From the NCBI RefSeq assembly GCF_047302465.1, contig NZ_CP178621.1, positions 1,860,001 to 1,924,000 of the forward strand: a stretch of DNA of 64,000 bases, written 5' to 3'. A program made the translations under genes and the position numbers. This document shows, piece by piece, positions 26,925 to 35,585 of the stretch (position 1 is its first letter; every line of letters starts with the position of its first letter). The stretch is from JACMRP01 sp047302465 (GTDB lineage Bacteria; Bdellovibrionota; Bdellovibrionia; Bdellovibrionales; Bdellovibrionaceae). The notes below the pieces were generated by a model, which was given only the letters and a program-made list of their open reading frames with translations, did no database searches and was not told the origin of the DNA.

Positions 26925-28007
26925 ATGAAAACATGGATGAAGTTTACATTCGTTCTTTGCCTCTTGGGAGCACAAGTGGCTCATGGTCAGACAGATAAAA
27001 AGCAGGCCAGCAATAAAGCAAAACCAAAAGTGCGCATTCTTGCCACGGGCGGTACGATTGCCGGCGCTCAGATGAGTAAGGATGAGTATGGTTACAAATC
27101 CGGCACTTTCAGTGTCGACAACTTGATTGCGGCTGTTCCGACGATGAAAGACATTGCCGACTTGACGGGTGAGCAGGTCGCAAATATCGGCAGCCAAGAT
27201 ATGAATGACGAAGTTTGGCTGAAGCTTTCAAAACGCATTAATGAAGTTCTAAAGTCTAAGGATGTTGATGCTGTCGTTATCACTCATGGAACTGATACTA
27301 TGGAGGAAACTGCTTACTTCCTAAATCTGGTTGTAAAAAGTGATAAGCCTGTCGTGTTAGTAGGATCTATGCGGCCGGCGACGGCAGTGAGCGCCGATGG
27401 TCCTGCGAATCTTTATAATGCTGTGGCTGTTGCGTCAGATCCGCGCGCAAAAGGTCGTGGCGTTCTTGTCGTCATGAACGACGAGATTCACAATGCCCGC
27501 AACGTTGAAAAAGTAAATACTATCAACGTCGAAGCTTTTGCAAGCCCCGAGCGTGGACCTGAAGGTTTGGTGAATACGGGTAAAATTGCATGGTCAGAGC
27601 CTTCAACAAAAAAACATACGTCAAAATCAGAATTCAATATTGAGAAGACTGACAAACTTCCGCGTGTGGATATCTTCTATGCTTACGCAAATATGGCACC
27701 GGATATCATCGAAGCTGCCGTGAAAGCGGGTGCTAAAGGCGTTGTGATTGCTGGAGTCGGTGATGGCAACATGACAGAAGCCACTTTAAAAACATTGGAA
27801 CGTCTTCACAAAGAGGGACTTCTTGTGGTGAGAAGCTCTCGTGTTCCAATCGGTCCTGTGCTGCGAAACTCAGAAGTGGATGATGACAAAATGGGCTTTG
27901 TGGCTTCAGGAGAATTCAATCCGGCGAAGTCACGCGTGCTTGCGATGTTGGCTCTGACAAAGACCAACGATCCTAAAAAAGTCCAAGAAATGTTCAATAC
28001 GTATTAG
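26925..28007 (+). CDS. ansB: Periplasmic L-asparaginase (type II)
   Basis: 360 residues. A signal peptide (residues 1-21, 'VAHG|Q') precedes the classic type II fold. The catalytic threonines lie in 'LATGGTIAGA' (about residue 41) and 'VITHGTDTMEETA'. 'GSMRPATAVSADGP' is also conserved. It hydrolyses L-asparagine to L-aspartate and ammonia in the periplasm. It starts 22 bp after the porin stop behind GGAGG and is followed 27 bp later by aspartase, which would use the product. Confidence 0.94.
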   Translation: MKTWMKFTFVLCLLGAQVAHGQTDKKQASNKAKPKVRILATGGTIAGAQMSKDEYGYKSGTFSVDNLIAAVPTMKDIADLTGEQVANIGSQDMNDEVWLKLSKRINEVLKSKDVDAVVITHGTDTMEETAYFLNLVVKSDKPVVLVGSMRPATAVSADGPANLYNAVAVASDPRAKGRGVLVVMNDEIHNARNVEKVNTINVEAFASPERGPEGLVNTGKIAWSEPSTKKHTSKSEFNIEKTDKLPRVDIFYAYANMAPDIIEAAVKAGAKGVVIAGVGDGNMTEATLKTLERLHKEGLLVVRSSRVPIGPVLRNSEVDDDKMGFVASGEFNPAKSRVLAMLALTKTNDPKKVQEMFNTY

Positions 28008-28034
28008 TCATGATTAGCCTAATGAGGAGGTCCT

Positions 28035-29528
28035 GTGAATCCACTGAGTATGAAACAAGGAATTGTCGTCATGGTCGTTCTTTCGTTGCTGTCTCTGGAG
28101 GTCTTCGCACAGACCTCCAAGGCAATGCGTATGGAACATGATCTATTAGGGGACAAGCAAGTGCCCGCGGATGCCTACTATGGTGTGCAGACCGCGCGCG
28201 CGCTTGAGAATTTTAAAATTTCCGGTGTTCCTATGAATCGCTATCCAGAGTTTGTAGAAGCTTATGCCATCGTCAAACTGGCAGCCGCTCGAGCGAACAA
28301 GCAAGTCGGAGCAATGAAGGCAGATCGCCTTTCGGGTATCGAGAAAGCCGTCGAAGCAGTTCGTGCTGGAAAGTACCATGACCAGTTTTTGGTGGATTGG
28401 TATCAAGGTGGTGCGGGAACTTCGGCAAATATGAATGTCAACGAGGTGCTTGCTAATATCGGTCTTGAAATGATGGGCCATAAAAAAGGCGAGTACAAAT
28501 ACCTCGAGCCTCATGACGACTTAAATATGTCTCAGTCAACCAATGACTCCTATCCAACCGCAATTAAGGTCTCGATCCTTTTGCGAAATGGAGCTCTGAT
28601 CAAGGAGCTGGAAAACTTAGTTGCAGCCTTTCGAGCGAAAGGTAATCAATATTTAGAAATTCCGAAAATGGGGCGTACCGAGTTGCAAGATGCGGTTCCT
28701 ATGACTGTGGGACAAGAGTTCCATGCGTTTGGTGCAGCCCTTGAGGGCGAAATTCAACTTCTTAAGGAATCCGAGAAAGCATTGTACACCGTAAATATGG
28801 GTGCAACAGCAATTGGTAGCGAAATTAACGTACCAAAAGGCTATCCGAAGGCATGTGCCTCGGAACTTGCGAAGCTAACGAAAAAACCGATTGTTGCCGC
28901 ACACGATATGTTTGCAGCGACGTGGGATCAGCAAGGATTTATCGTTTATTCTTCAGCATTAAAGAGTCTAGCGATTAAACTTTCAAAGATTGCGAGTGAT
29001 TTGATCTTGCTGGCGTCGGGACCTCGTGCGGGTTTGAATGAAATCAATTTGCCGGCTTTGCAGCCAGGTTCCTCGATCATGCCTGGTAAAGTAAATCCGG
29101 TCATTCCAGAGTTGATGAATGTGATCGCCTTTAGAGTTATCGGAAATGATGCGGGGGTTGCAGTAGCTGCTCATTCAGGTCAGTTGCAGCTAAATGCTTA
29201 TGAACCACTTGAGGTTTTATCGATCTTAGAGTCCATGAATATTCTGACTAATGGGATTTCAACCCTGAATACAAAGTGTGTCTCGGGCATCACCGTGAAT
29301 GAGAAAGTCCTTGCCCGCTATATTGAAACGACGGTGGGTATTGTTACGGCCTTAAATCCTGTGATCGGTTATGAAAAATCAACCGAGCTTGCTAACGAAG
29401 CCTATCGTACGGGGAAAGGTCTGTTAGAAATTATTCGCGAGAAGAAAATTCTAACCGAAGCCCAGATTAAGGACCTTTTGGATCCAGTGAAACTTTCAAA
29501 TCTTGATAAGAAAAAATATAAGAAGTGA
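28035..29528 (+). CDS. aspA: Aspartate ammonia-lyase with a signal peptide
   Basis: 497 residues against 478 for E. coli AspA. The fumarase/aspartase superfamily signature 'GSSIMPGKVNP' lies near residue 345, and 'STNDSYPTAIKV' and 'GGAGTSANMN' are intact, so the enzyme should deaminate aspartate to fumarate and ammonia. The family normally starts at 'MEHDLLGDKQVPADAYYG'; here about 32 residues precede it, including a clean signal peptide ending 'EVFA|Q'. The GTG at 28035 has GAGGAGG 4-5 bp upstream. Export to the periplasm, next to AnsB, is inferred from the signal peptide. Confidence 0.92.
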   Translation: MNPLSMKQGIVVMVVLSLLSLEVFAQTSKAMRMEHDLLGDKQVPADAYYGVQTARALENFKISGVPMNRYPEFVEAYAIVKLAAARANKQVGAMKADRLSGIEKAVEAVRAGKYHDQFLVDWYQGGAGTSANMNVNEVLANIGLEMMGHKKGEYKYLEPHDDLNMSQSTNDSYPTAIKVSILLRNGALIKELENLVAAFRAKGNQYLEIPKMGRTELQDAVPMTVGQEFHAFGAALEGEIQLLKESEKALYTVNMGATAIGSEINVPKGYPKACASELAKLTKKPIVAAHDMFAATWDQQGFIVYSSALKSLAIKLSKIASDLILLASGPRAGLNEINLPALQPGSSIMPGKVNPVIPELMNVIAFRVIGNDAGVAVAAHSGQLQLNAYEPLEVLSILESMNILTNGISTLNTKCVSGITVNEKVLARYIETTVGIVTALNPVIGYEKSTELANEAYRTGKGLLEIIREKKILTEAQIKDLLDPVKLSNLDKKKYKK

Positions 29529-29536
29529 GGCTCGCT

Positions 29537-29571
29537 AGCGAAAATGGACTTTGCAAAAGCCCACTTTCGCT
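29537..29571 (+). terminator. Stem-loop after aspA, weak terminator
   Basis: 16-bp imperfect arms (AGCGAAAATGGACTTT / AAAGCCCACTTTCGCT) with loop GCA. No T-run follows, so it may be an mRNA 3' stabilising hairpin. Confidence 0.5.
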
Positions 29572-29613
29572 GGTCTAATTTAAGTTAGCACTTTATTTGA
29601 AAGGACCACATCT

Positions 29614-29907
29614 ATGAAAACACAGTTTATTTTTTTAGCGGCAGCAGCACTTATTTTGGGAACAGCTTGCGGTTCAAGCTCTAAAGATCAAAGCGCAGAA
29701 TCTGCTCAAGCTCCTGCTCCAGTAGTAGCTCCAGCGGCACCAGCTCCGACACCTGAAGCTGCGACAACAGATATGCAAGCTTGTGAAGGTAAAGCGGCTA
29801 AGGATCCTTGCACCTACACTGGTGATAAGGGTGAAGTAAAAGGCGCTTGTGTAAGAACTGAGTCTCAGGCTTTGCAATGCCAAGTTAAGAAATCAAAAAA
29901 GAAATAG
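29614..29907 (+). CDS. Small Ala/Pro-rich lipoprotein
   Basis: 97 residues. Lipobox 'LGTAC' with Cys19 as the lipidated residue, then a Ser/Ala/Pro linker and a small domain with four cysteines ('MQACEGKAAKDPCTYTG', 'GACVRTESQALQCQ'), probably two disulfides. C-terminal Lys run. No family recognised. AAAGGA upstream of the ATG. It is separated from aspA by a stem-loop and is probably its own transcript. Confidence 0.72.
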   Translation: MKTQFIFLAAAALILGTACGSSSKDQSAESAQAPAPVVAPAAPAPTPEAATTDMQACEGKAAKDPCTYTGDKGEVKGACVRTESQALQCQVKKSKKK

Positions 29908-29920
29908 TTTTGTAATATGG

Positions 29921-29949
29921 GACTTGCCTCGACTCTGGGGCAAGTCTTT
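29921..29949 (+). terminator. Intrinsic terminator
   Basis: 8-bp stem (GACTTGCC / GGCAAGTC) followed by TTTCC; ends the lipoprotein gene. Confidence 0.7.
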
Positions 29950-29955
29950 CCTGTT

Positions 29956-29972
29956 TGTCTCATTCTGAGACA
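29956..29972. promoter_or_regulatory. Short perfect dyad, possible operator
   Basis: TGTCTCA-TTC-TGAGACA lies about 150 bp upstream of the HExxH/DUF4105 gene. The symmetry fits a dimeric regulator site, but no regulator can be assigned. Confidence 0.3.
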
Positions 29973-30121
29973 CTGAACCCTGTCTAGGGTTTTTCACTCT
30001 CGAAACATAAATTGGCATCTCGGAACCGCATCCGAAAACCTCGTCGTTATAGTCAATAAAACACGAGAAGGATTGGCATTTATGGCCTTGGCTTTGCTCA
30101 TTTTGAAGGTCAGGAGTCAAT

Positions 30122-32128
30122 ATGCTTAAATGGAATTTACGAACAGCTTGGACTTACGGGTTTCTTTCAGCGAGTCTTCTATTTTCAGATGCGGCTTTGG
30201 CTGGGATCTATCAGCTTAAAACCGAACTTCCTCCCCAGGAAAAAGTCGCGGTTCTTGCACTCTTGGATAAAGCCGAAAGCATGTTGCCTCCCAACCTCAA
30301 GGCTGCAGTAAAATCCATTGATGTTAAAATTGATGAAATCAACCTGATGGCTCCTCCGGGAAGTGGCAAGCAAGTGATCGCTGGTATCACTAAGCGTGGC
30401 ACCATCACGATCAATAAATCCTATCTCGGGGACATCGTTGCGGGCCCAGAGCGCGCGCGCCAAACTCCTCAACGTCAGCATAAGAACGCATTCAACGAGG
30501 CCCTCGCAACTGTTTTGCATGAATCCACCCATGTCTATGACGAACTCAATGTTCATTCGTCCGAGGAACACGCATGGATCATGCGTTGCAAAGCGAACAA
30601 TTTCGAAACTAGAAGTATGAGTAACAAAACCTCACCTCCGCCATGTGCTGCTTATCGAGGTATGTACCGAACTTTCTCGCAAAATCCTTACTTTGAGTCT
30701 GTGGCTGGTTGGGTTCATGGTCAGGAAACGAACGGCTATACTCAGCGCAGTCCCGACATTTACGAAAACAAAGACTCCTATGAAAATTTTGCGGTGAATA
30801 TGGAGTTCTTTTTGATGGATCCTGATTATAAATGCCGTCGTCCTAATATGTACCGATTATTAAAAGATCATTTTCAGCACGAACCTTTTGCTGGCGCGAA
30901 TTGCAAGAACAGTTTTGGCTATGTCCTTCCGGCACAGGGAATGGAGAAGCCACAGATGCTTTCTATTGACCCGTCTCGTGTTTATCAGGTGCATTATCTT
31001 TTGGCTGATGTGGGCAGTGGAGCCGGCAGTGGCTGGGGGCATGCAATGATTCGTCTTGTGATATGCGAACCAGGAAAAGCCATGGGTCCTGATTGTGTTA
31101 AAGATATTTTTCATAGCGTCGTTTTAAGTTACCGAGCCTTCATTGATTCGGTTGGTATGAGTCCTCTGGACGGTCTTACAGGAAAATATCCATCGCGGTT
31201 GTTTATTATTCCGATGTCACAAGTGATTAATGAGTATGCGCGAGACGAGCTGCGACCGCTTTATAGTATTCCTCTAAAACTTTCTCGAAAAGAAATTGAA
31301 AGTTTTGTGGTTCGCTCTCTGGAGTCTCATTGGTCCTATGATGGAAAATACCGTTTTGTCAGTAATAACTGTGCAACGGAAACATTCAATCTTATTAAAA
31401 GTGCTCTCTTACGACCGGATTTTATGTTTGCAGATATCAAAGAGGTTTCGGAGAGAACGCAAGTCGATAATATGAACCCGTTGGGATTAAGACCCCTGCT
31501 TAAAAAGGTGGGGCTATCTGATGAGACGGTATTTTCGAATTCAGTCAAAGCACTGAATCAAGGCTACTACTTTGATTCTTTTGAAGATCGTTACACTAAG
31601 ATTTTTAGTTTGCTGAAGAGAGATATGAATCTGCCATTCTCAACCTTCAAAGAATATATAGAGTTAACGGCGACTCAGAGACGTGTATGGCTCGAAAGAC
31701 TTACTAAAACAAATCCAAGAGTCTCTCAAATTGCCGCAGGCTTTTTATTATTTGAGAACGCCAGTGCTCGCCGTCTTGAGCGTAAGGTACGGGATGAGGT
31801 CTTCAAGGTCGTTCTTGAGGAGGTTCAGCGAGACAATGAGTCTGGGAGGGAGGGGCGTTCGTCTAAAGTTGTAAATGGTGGATTGAGGCTATCCAAACTT
31901 TTTGCCACACCGGCGAACTTCTTAAGAAACCAGTCGGGATATGGTCTTCCGATGAGCGCAGAGCTTCAAACTGCGTCTCAAGAGATTAAAAAGCAGGTCC
32001 AGGCATCGGCAGCCCTAGCGAAAGAGGCGTCTGGGATGGTGGACTCTATGATCCAGTCGACGGTTGTACAGGAAGTAGAAAACATCAAAGAAAATAAGCA
32101 GTATCTACAATCTCTTCTGGGGAAATAA
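30122..32128 (+). CDS. Exported protein with HExxH metallopeptidase-like region and DUF4105 (Lnb-type) domain
   Basis: 668 residues. Signal peptide ends 'SDAALA'. Residues 30-260 contain 'ATVLHESTHVYDEL', an HExxH zinc motif, with 'YENFAVNMEFFLMD' downstream that could supply a third ligand, as in gluzincins. Residues 290-460 hold the DUF4105 / Lnb N-terminal periplasmic region: 'GWGHAMIRLVICEPG', 'YRFVSNNCATETFNL', with the conserved His, Asn-Cys-Ala motif. The C-terminal 200 residues are helical. It is probably an envelope or prey-directed hydrolase; substrate unknown. Confidence 0.7.
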   Translation: MLKWNLRTAWTYGFLSASLLFSDAALAGIYQLKTELPPQEKVAVLALLDKAESMLPPNLKAAVKSIDVKIDEINLMAPPGSGKQVIAGITKRGTITINKSYLGDIVAGPERARQTPQRQHKNAFNEALATVLHESTHVYDELNVHSSEEHAWIMRCKANNFETRSMSNKTSPPPCAAYRGMYRTFSQNPYFESVAGWVHGQETNGYTQRSPDIYENKDSYENFAVNMEFFLMDPDYKCRRPNMYRLLKDHFQHEPFAGANCKNSFGYVLPAQGMEKPQMLSIDPSRVYQVHYLLADVGSGAGSGWGHAMIRLVICEPGKAMGPDCVKDIFHSVVLSYRAFIDSVGMSPLDGLTGKYPSRLFIIPMSQVINEYARDELRPLYSIPLKLSRKEIESFVVRSLESHWSYDGKYRFVSNNCATETFNLIKSALLRPDFMFADIKEVSERTQVDNMNPLGLRPLLKKVGLSDETVFSNSVKALNQGYYFDSFEDRYTKIFSLLKRDMNLPFSTFKEYIELTATQRRVWLERLTKTNPRVSQIAAGFLLFENASARRLERKVRDEVFKVVLEEVQRDNESGREGRSSKVVNGGLRLSKLFATPANFLRNQSGYGLPMSAELQTASQEIKKQVQASAALAKEASGMVDSMIQSTVVQEVENIKENKQYLQSLLGK

Positions 32129-32131
32129 AAA

Positions 32132-32159
32132 AAAGAGACAGGATTTCTCCTGTCTCTTT
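32132..32159. terminator. Bidirectional intrinsic terminator
   Basis: 12-bp perfect stem (AAAGAGACAGGA / TCCTGTCTCTTT), A-rich before and T-rich after, between two convergent genes. Confidence 0.88.
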
Positions 32160-32183
32160 GGTTTGCTTCAAATTATTTTTAAA

Positions 32184-32528
32184 CTATTTGCTTTCGCCCA
32201 ATTTTGTCAAAGCGATCTTCGCCAGCTCAAGGTCTCCAATACCTGTAGTGTCTACGTTTTTCTCGGCCAAGAATTTGCGATAAGCATCTAAAGCGTCTGT
32301 TGCGCGAGGTGGAGCAAGTTCTCCGTCAGAAGACACCATCGTTCCAAGATCGTCTTGAGCTTCAACGATCTCTTTGCAGCCGCCAGAAGATGCCCAAAGC
32401 GTATAGAACGTAGTAGATGTCGTAGGGCTGTACCAGCCAGTCTCGAGAGTTGCATTAGTAAATGGTGTGTTTTGTGCAGAAGCGCTTACAGAAACAAGCA
32501 TAAGTGTCGCTAAAATCATTTTTTTCAT
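32184..32528 (-). CDS. Small exported protein of unknown function
   Basis: 114 residues. Signal peptide 'MKKMILATLMLVSVSASA|Q'. The mature part has one Trp/Tyr/Thr-rich stretch ('GWYSPTTSTTFYTLWAS') and a helical C-terminus. A single cysteine. No family recognised. AAAAGGAG lies upstream of the ATG. The 259 bp between it and the next gene hold no convincing gene. Confidence 0.68.
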   Translation of the reverse strand: MKKMILATLMLVSVSASAQNTPFTNATLETGWYSPTTSTTFYTLWASSGGCKEIVEAQDDLGTMVSSDGELAPPRATDALDAYRKFLAEKNVDTTGIGDLELAKIALTKLGESK

Positions 32529-32787
32529 TGGAAAACTCCTTTTAAGTTTTAAAAATCTAGTCGATCCCTTAGTTGCTACATCTGTGCCGTATAAGAGCGA
32601 GTTTCTTTGGATTTGGTAATAAATATCTGCATAAGGATTGTACAGCGTGCCCTAGAAGGGCTGAACGGATGTCCCGTTTTATAGGCCTGATTTCAGGGGG
32701 ATACGACAGAGTTATCATCGAATTTGCAAGCTCGGCGCGTGGGATTAAGCATTGACCTAGAAAGAAAGGCGACGTTTACATGGTCCC

Positions 32788-34629
32788 ATGAACGAGGCTT
32801 TTAGATCTGACCTTCAACAAATTTGGACCCTTCGAAACGCACAGAAATTGGATGCGGCCGAAGTAGCATATAAGGATCTTTACTCTCGTTCGCAGGCTTT
32901 TCTAGAGCAGCCTGCCGATTGGCGTTTGGAACTAAAACTGCTTGAAGCCTCTCTTTTGCGTGGCCGTCGCCGTATTGAAGACTCTGAAGCGCGATTGCTC
33001 GAAGCTAAAAATGAAATTGAAAAAGACAGTCTTAAGATCCCTTTCCAGTACTATTGCCAGCGCGGTTTGAATCTCTTTTATCAAGGTTATTTTCCTTCAG
33101 CGCTCGAGTTTTTCACGCGAGCGCAAGAGCTTGCCGAAACCGCCGAGCAAAAAGCACTGGCAGTGGGTAATCACTTCTTGTGTTTGGATAATTTGAATTT
33201 GCCTGCGCATTCGGCCGTTGAGAAGCTGCGAAAGTTGCAGCCAGAGTTACCGGAAAAGTACTATACACAAGCAATTCATCCTCAGCTTGAAACTTTTGAG
33301 CGTCGACAGGCCTTTCGTGAAGGGCTGACTCATAAAGTGTTAGCGCCATTGTCTGCGACTGAGTTTTCTCAAGCTCATTACGTCCAGCTTTGGGTTTCAC
33401 AGCTTCCGTACGTTAATAGCGAAAATCAAAAGCCAGATCTAACTCAGTTGATAGAAGCTCCACACTTCTTGTGGAAGAAATACCGCCTGCGCACGCTTTT
33501 GCTGGATGCTCGTTATGACGACGAAGAGTCTGTGAAGATCTCAGAGCGTGTCGACCGTCTTTATACTTGGCTCTGGAAGTGGATGGCGTCTCCGGGTTCG
33601 CTTTCGGCAAAAGTTCTTGAGGAAACTTGGGAAGCCCTTGATCCTTGCGAGATCTGTTCGCAGACAACAGCAGAAGACTTTGTGCTTTTGCGTCTGTGTC
33701 TGCGTTGGGCAAGGCTTTTTGATGCGCGCTGGGAAATTCCATCCCAAGAGTGGCTTAAAAAGAGCACACCACCGAATTTGCAAGATCCGCCGCTCTTTCA
33801 GTTTGAATCTTTGGTCTTGGATTATCTCGAGGAACTCAAGCGTCGCGAACGTTCTCGCGCGCGTACGGCCTTAGCGAAGATCGAGGCTCATCCTTTCTAT
33901 CAGGATTCTGGTTTGCATTTCCGTGATTTGATTGATGGAGTTCAGGGAAATGGGGAGTCCTCGCATCCGTTATTCGCACTTGGTGAGCGCTTAGCAAATA
34001 GCTTTAAAACAAAAACTTTGGCCGTGACTGCGAACACTGTCGTGATTGACTTGCAGAGTTTCCAGTGGAGCCGCGGAAATCTTGAAGGGGTCTCGAAACC
34101 CCTTTGTCTTTTGCTGAAAGTGCTTCATGAAAAGGGCAATTTGTCCTTTGATGAGTTGATGCAGCTTTGCTTTTCGATCTCGTCTTATGATGAGGATTTG
34201 CACCGTCACAAGATCATGAACTTGCTGACTCGAGTACGCAAAGTTTTGCCGTCGGATTTTGAAATCTTCACTCGTAATCAGTGGATGTATTCAAAGGGCC
34301 AGCTCAAAAAAATCCGTTTCGAGAACCGTGAAGGCGAGCGCGCCAAATGGGAACTGCCAAGAATTTTTGAACGTCCATGCCTAGAGCAAAACCAACATCA
34401 TATGGATCGATGGATTCAGCCGCAGTTGGTAGTAAAGAAGCTCAAAGGCAAAACCAAAGTGACCCGCCAAGAACTGCAGGATCTTTTGCAGATTTCAAAA
34501 GCTACAACCAATCGTCTGATTCGCCGGTGGCAGGATGAGGGGTTTTTGCTTAAGCAAGAATCTGGCCGTAGTATTTGCTATGTAATTGATAATACGTACT
34601 TTTTTCGACTCAATTCTCACGACTCATAA
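32788..34629 (+). CDS. Large regulator: TPR-like N-terminus, winged-helix domain and C-terminal HTH
   Basis: 613 residues. Residues 1-140 look like TPR-type helical repeats ('QRGLNLFYQGYFPSALEFFTRA'). A helical middle follows. Residues 405-510 ('NTVVIDLQSFQWSRG', 'SKPLCLLLKVLHEKGNLSF', 'IMNLLTRVRKVLP') match the layout of a winged-helix DNA-binding domain of the transcriptional-regulator C-terminal type. The last 70 residues ('VTRQELQDLLQISKATTNRLIRRW') form a second HTH. It has no receiver domain. It is probably a transcription factor with two DNA-binding modules; targets unknown. The ribosome-binding site is weak. Confidence 0.62.
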   Translation: MNEAFRSDLQQIWTLRNAQKLDAAEVAYKDLYSRSQAFLEQPADWRLELKLLEASLLRGRRRIEDSEARLLEAKNEIEKDSLKIPFQYYCQRGLNLFYQGYFPSALEFFTRAQELAETAEQKALAVGNHFLCLDNLNLPAHSAVEKLRKLQPELPEKYYTQAIHPQLETFERRQAFREGLTHKVLAPLSATEFSQAHYVQLWVSQLPYVNSENQKPDLTQLIEAPHFLWKKYRLRTLLLDARYDDEESVKISERVDRLYTWLWKWMASPGSLSAKVLEETWEALDPCEICSQTTAEDFVLLRLCLRWARLFDARWEIPSQEWLKKSTPPNLQDPPLFQFESLVLDYLEELKRRERSRARTALAKIEAHPFYQDSGLHFRDLIDGVQGNGESSHPLFALGERLANSFKTKTLAVTANTVVIDLQSFQWSRGNLEGVSKPLCLLLKVLHEKGNLSFDELMQLCFSISSYDEDLHRHKIMNLLTRVRKVLPSDFEIFTRNQWMYSKGQLKKIRFENREGERAKWELPRIFERPCLEQNQHHMDRWIQPQLVVKKLKGKTKVTRQELQDLLQISKATTNRLIRRWQDEGFLLKQESGRSICYVIDNTYFFRLNSHDS

Positions 34630-34734
34630 TACTTTTCAGAGATCGCGCGGAAGCTCTATCTAAGTTAGTTTTCTTTCATACATAAACACATCACGACTTC
34701 ACCGTTGTGATCTATGAAAGATGGGTACTAATTT

Positions 34735-35535
34735 ATGCTAAAGAATTCAATTTTAGTTATCAGCACAGGTCTTATTCTGGCAGCGTGTTCAGCTAGTGTG
34801 AAAACCGAAGAGGTGGCACCCCCCGGAAACAACGAAAAAGCCAATGGCGGTCCTTACACGGTTGATTTTTCTGCAGCGGATTCAACTTACAAACACAGCT
34901 TCAAAATCCCAATCAACCAAGCTGAAGGTAAAGTAGAGTACTTTATTAAAACAGCAGAAGCCGCGGACATTGAGTTTGTAAGCACACAGATGAAAGTCAC
35001 TGGTTGCCCAGCAAATCAAGTCACGCATAAGACTTTCTGGATTCCAGACAGTCAGAACACTGTGGGCCAATATGTAGTACCAGGATCTACGCTTAAAACT
35101 CGCGCAGGCGTTCAAGGAACTTTCATGCATATCGTGCTTGGGCTGACTAATTGTACGGATGTAGAGCTCAACACGGTTCTAAAAAAGAAAAAAGTCTCAA
35201 ACATGAAATGTAAAGAGTCTTCAGACTCTACGTGCCGCGTGCAAGTTTACTGCAGAGAAGGCAACTACCCAACGAACTATGTCGAAGTTGAAGTTTGGCA
35301 AGATGCTTGGGGCATGTCTTTGCGTAAATTTATGAATGGTGGCGATGGTACTCGTGGATTGATGGCTTCAAACTCAGTGACTGTCTTAAACAACGGTACT
35401 GACACCATTTACACCAACAATTCTGGTTCAGATAAAGTTTTCCTCAAGTACAACAATCAGACATTTGCAGGACTTTATTCTCAGGACATCATGGGTAATA
35501 CCTTTGATTCTCGAGTTACTTGTACTTTGCCTTAG
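34735..35535 (+). CDS. Hypothetical lipoprotein with cysteine-rich beta domain
   Basis: 266 residues. Lipobox 'LILAAC' (Cys18). The mature protein begins with a disordered Glu/Pro/Asn segment and continues as a beta-rich domain; several cysteines (e.g. 'VTGCPAN', 'LTNCTDV', 'MKCKESSDSTCRVQVYC') suggest disulfides. No family recognised. The gene begins about 100 bp after the regulator, which might control it (inference). Confidence 0.7.
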   Translation: MLKNSILVISTGLILAACSASVKTEEVAPPGNNEKANGGPYTVDFSAADSTYKHSFKIPINQAEGKVEYFIKTAEAADIEFVSTQMKVTGCPANQVTHKTFWIPDSQNTVGQYVVPGSTLKTRAGVQGTFMHIVLGLTNCTDVELNTVLKKKKVSNMKCKESSDSTCRVQVYCREGNYPTNYVEVEVWQDAWGMSLRKFMNGGDGTRGLMASNSVTVLNNGTDTIYTNNSGSDKVFLKYNNQTFAGLYSQDIMGNTFDSRVTCTLP

Positions 35536-35585
35536 TTGATTAAAAAATTACTGTTCTTCATTTCAAATATAAAAGGAGTTATTTT

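Noticed and set aside
32573..32755. 60-codon plus-strand frame before the regulator
   Set aside because: Weak start, no ribosome-binding site and unconvincing amino-acid composition; treated as spacer.
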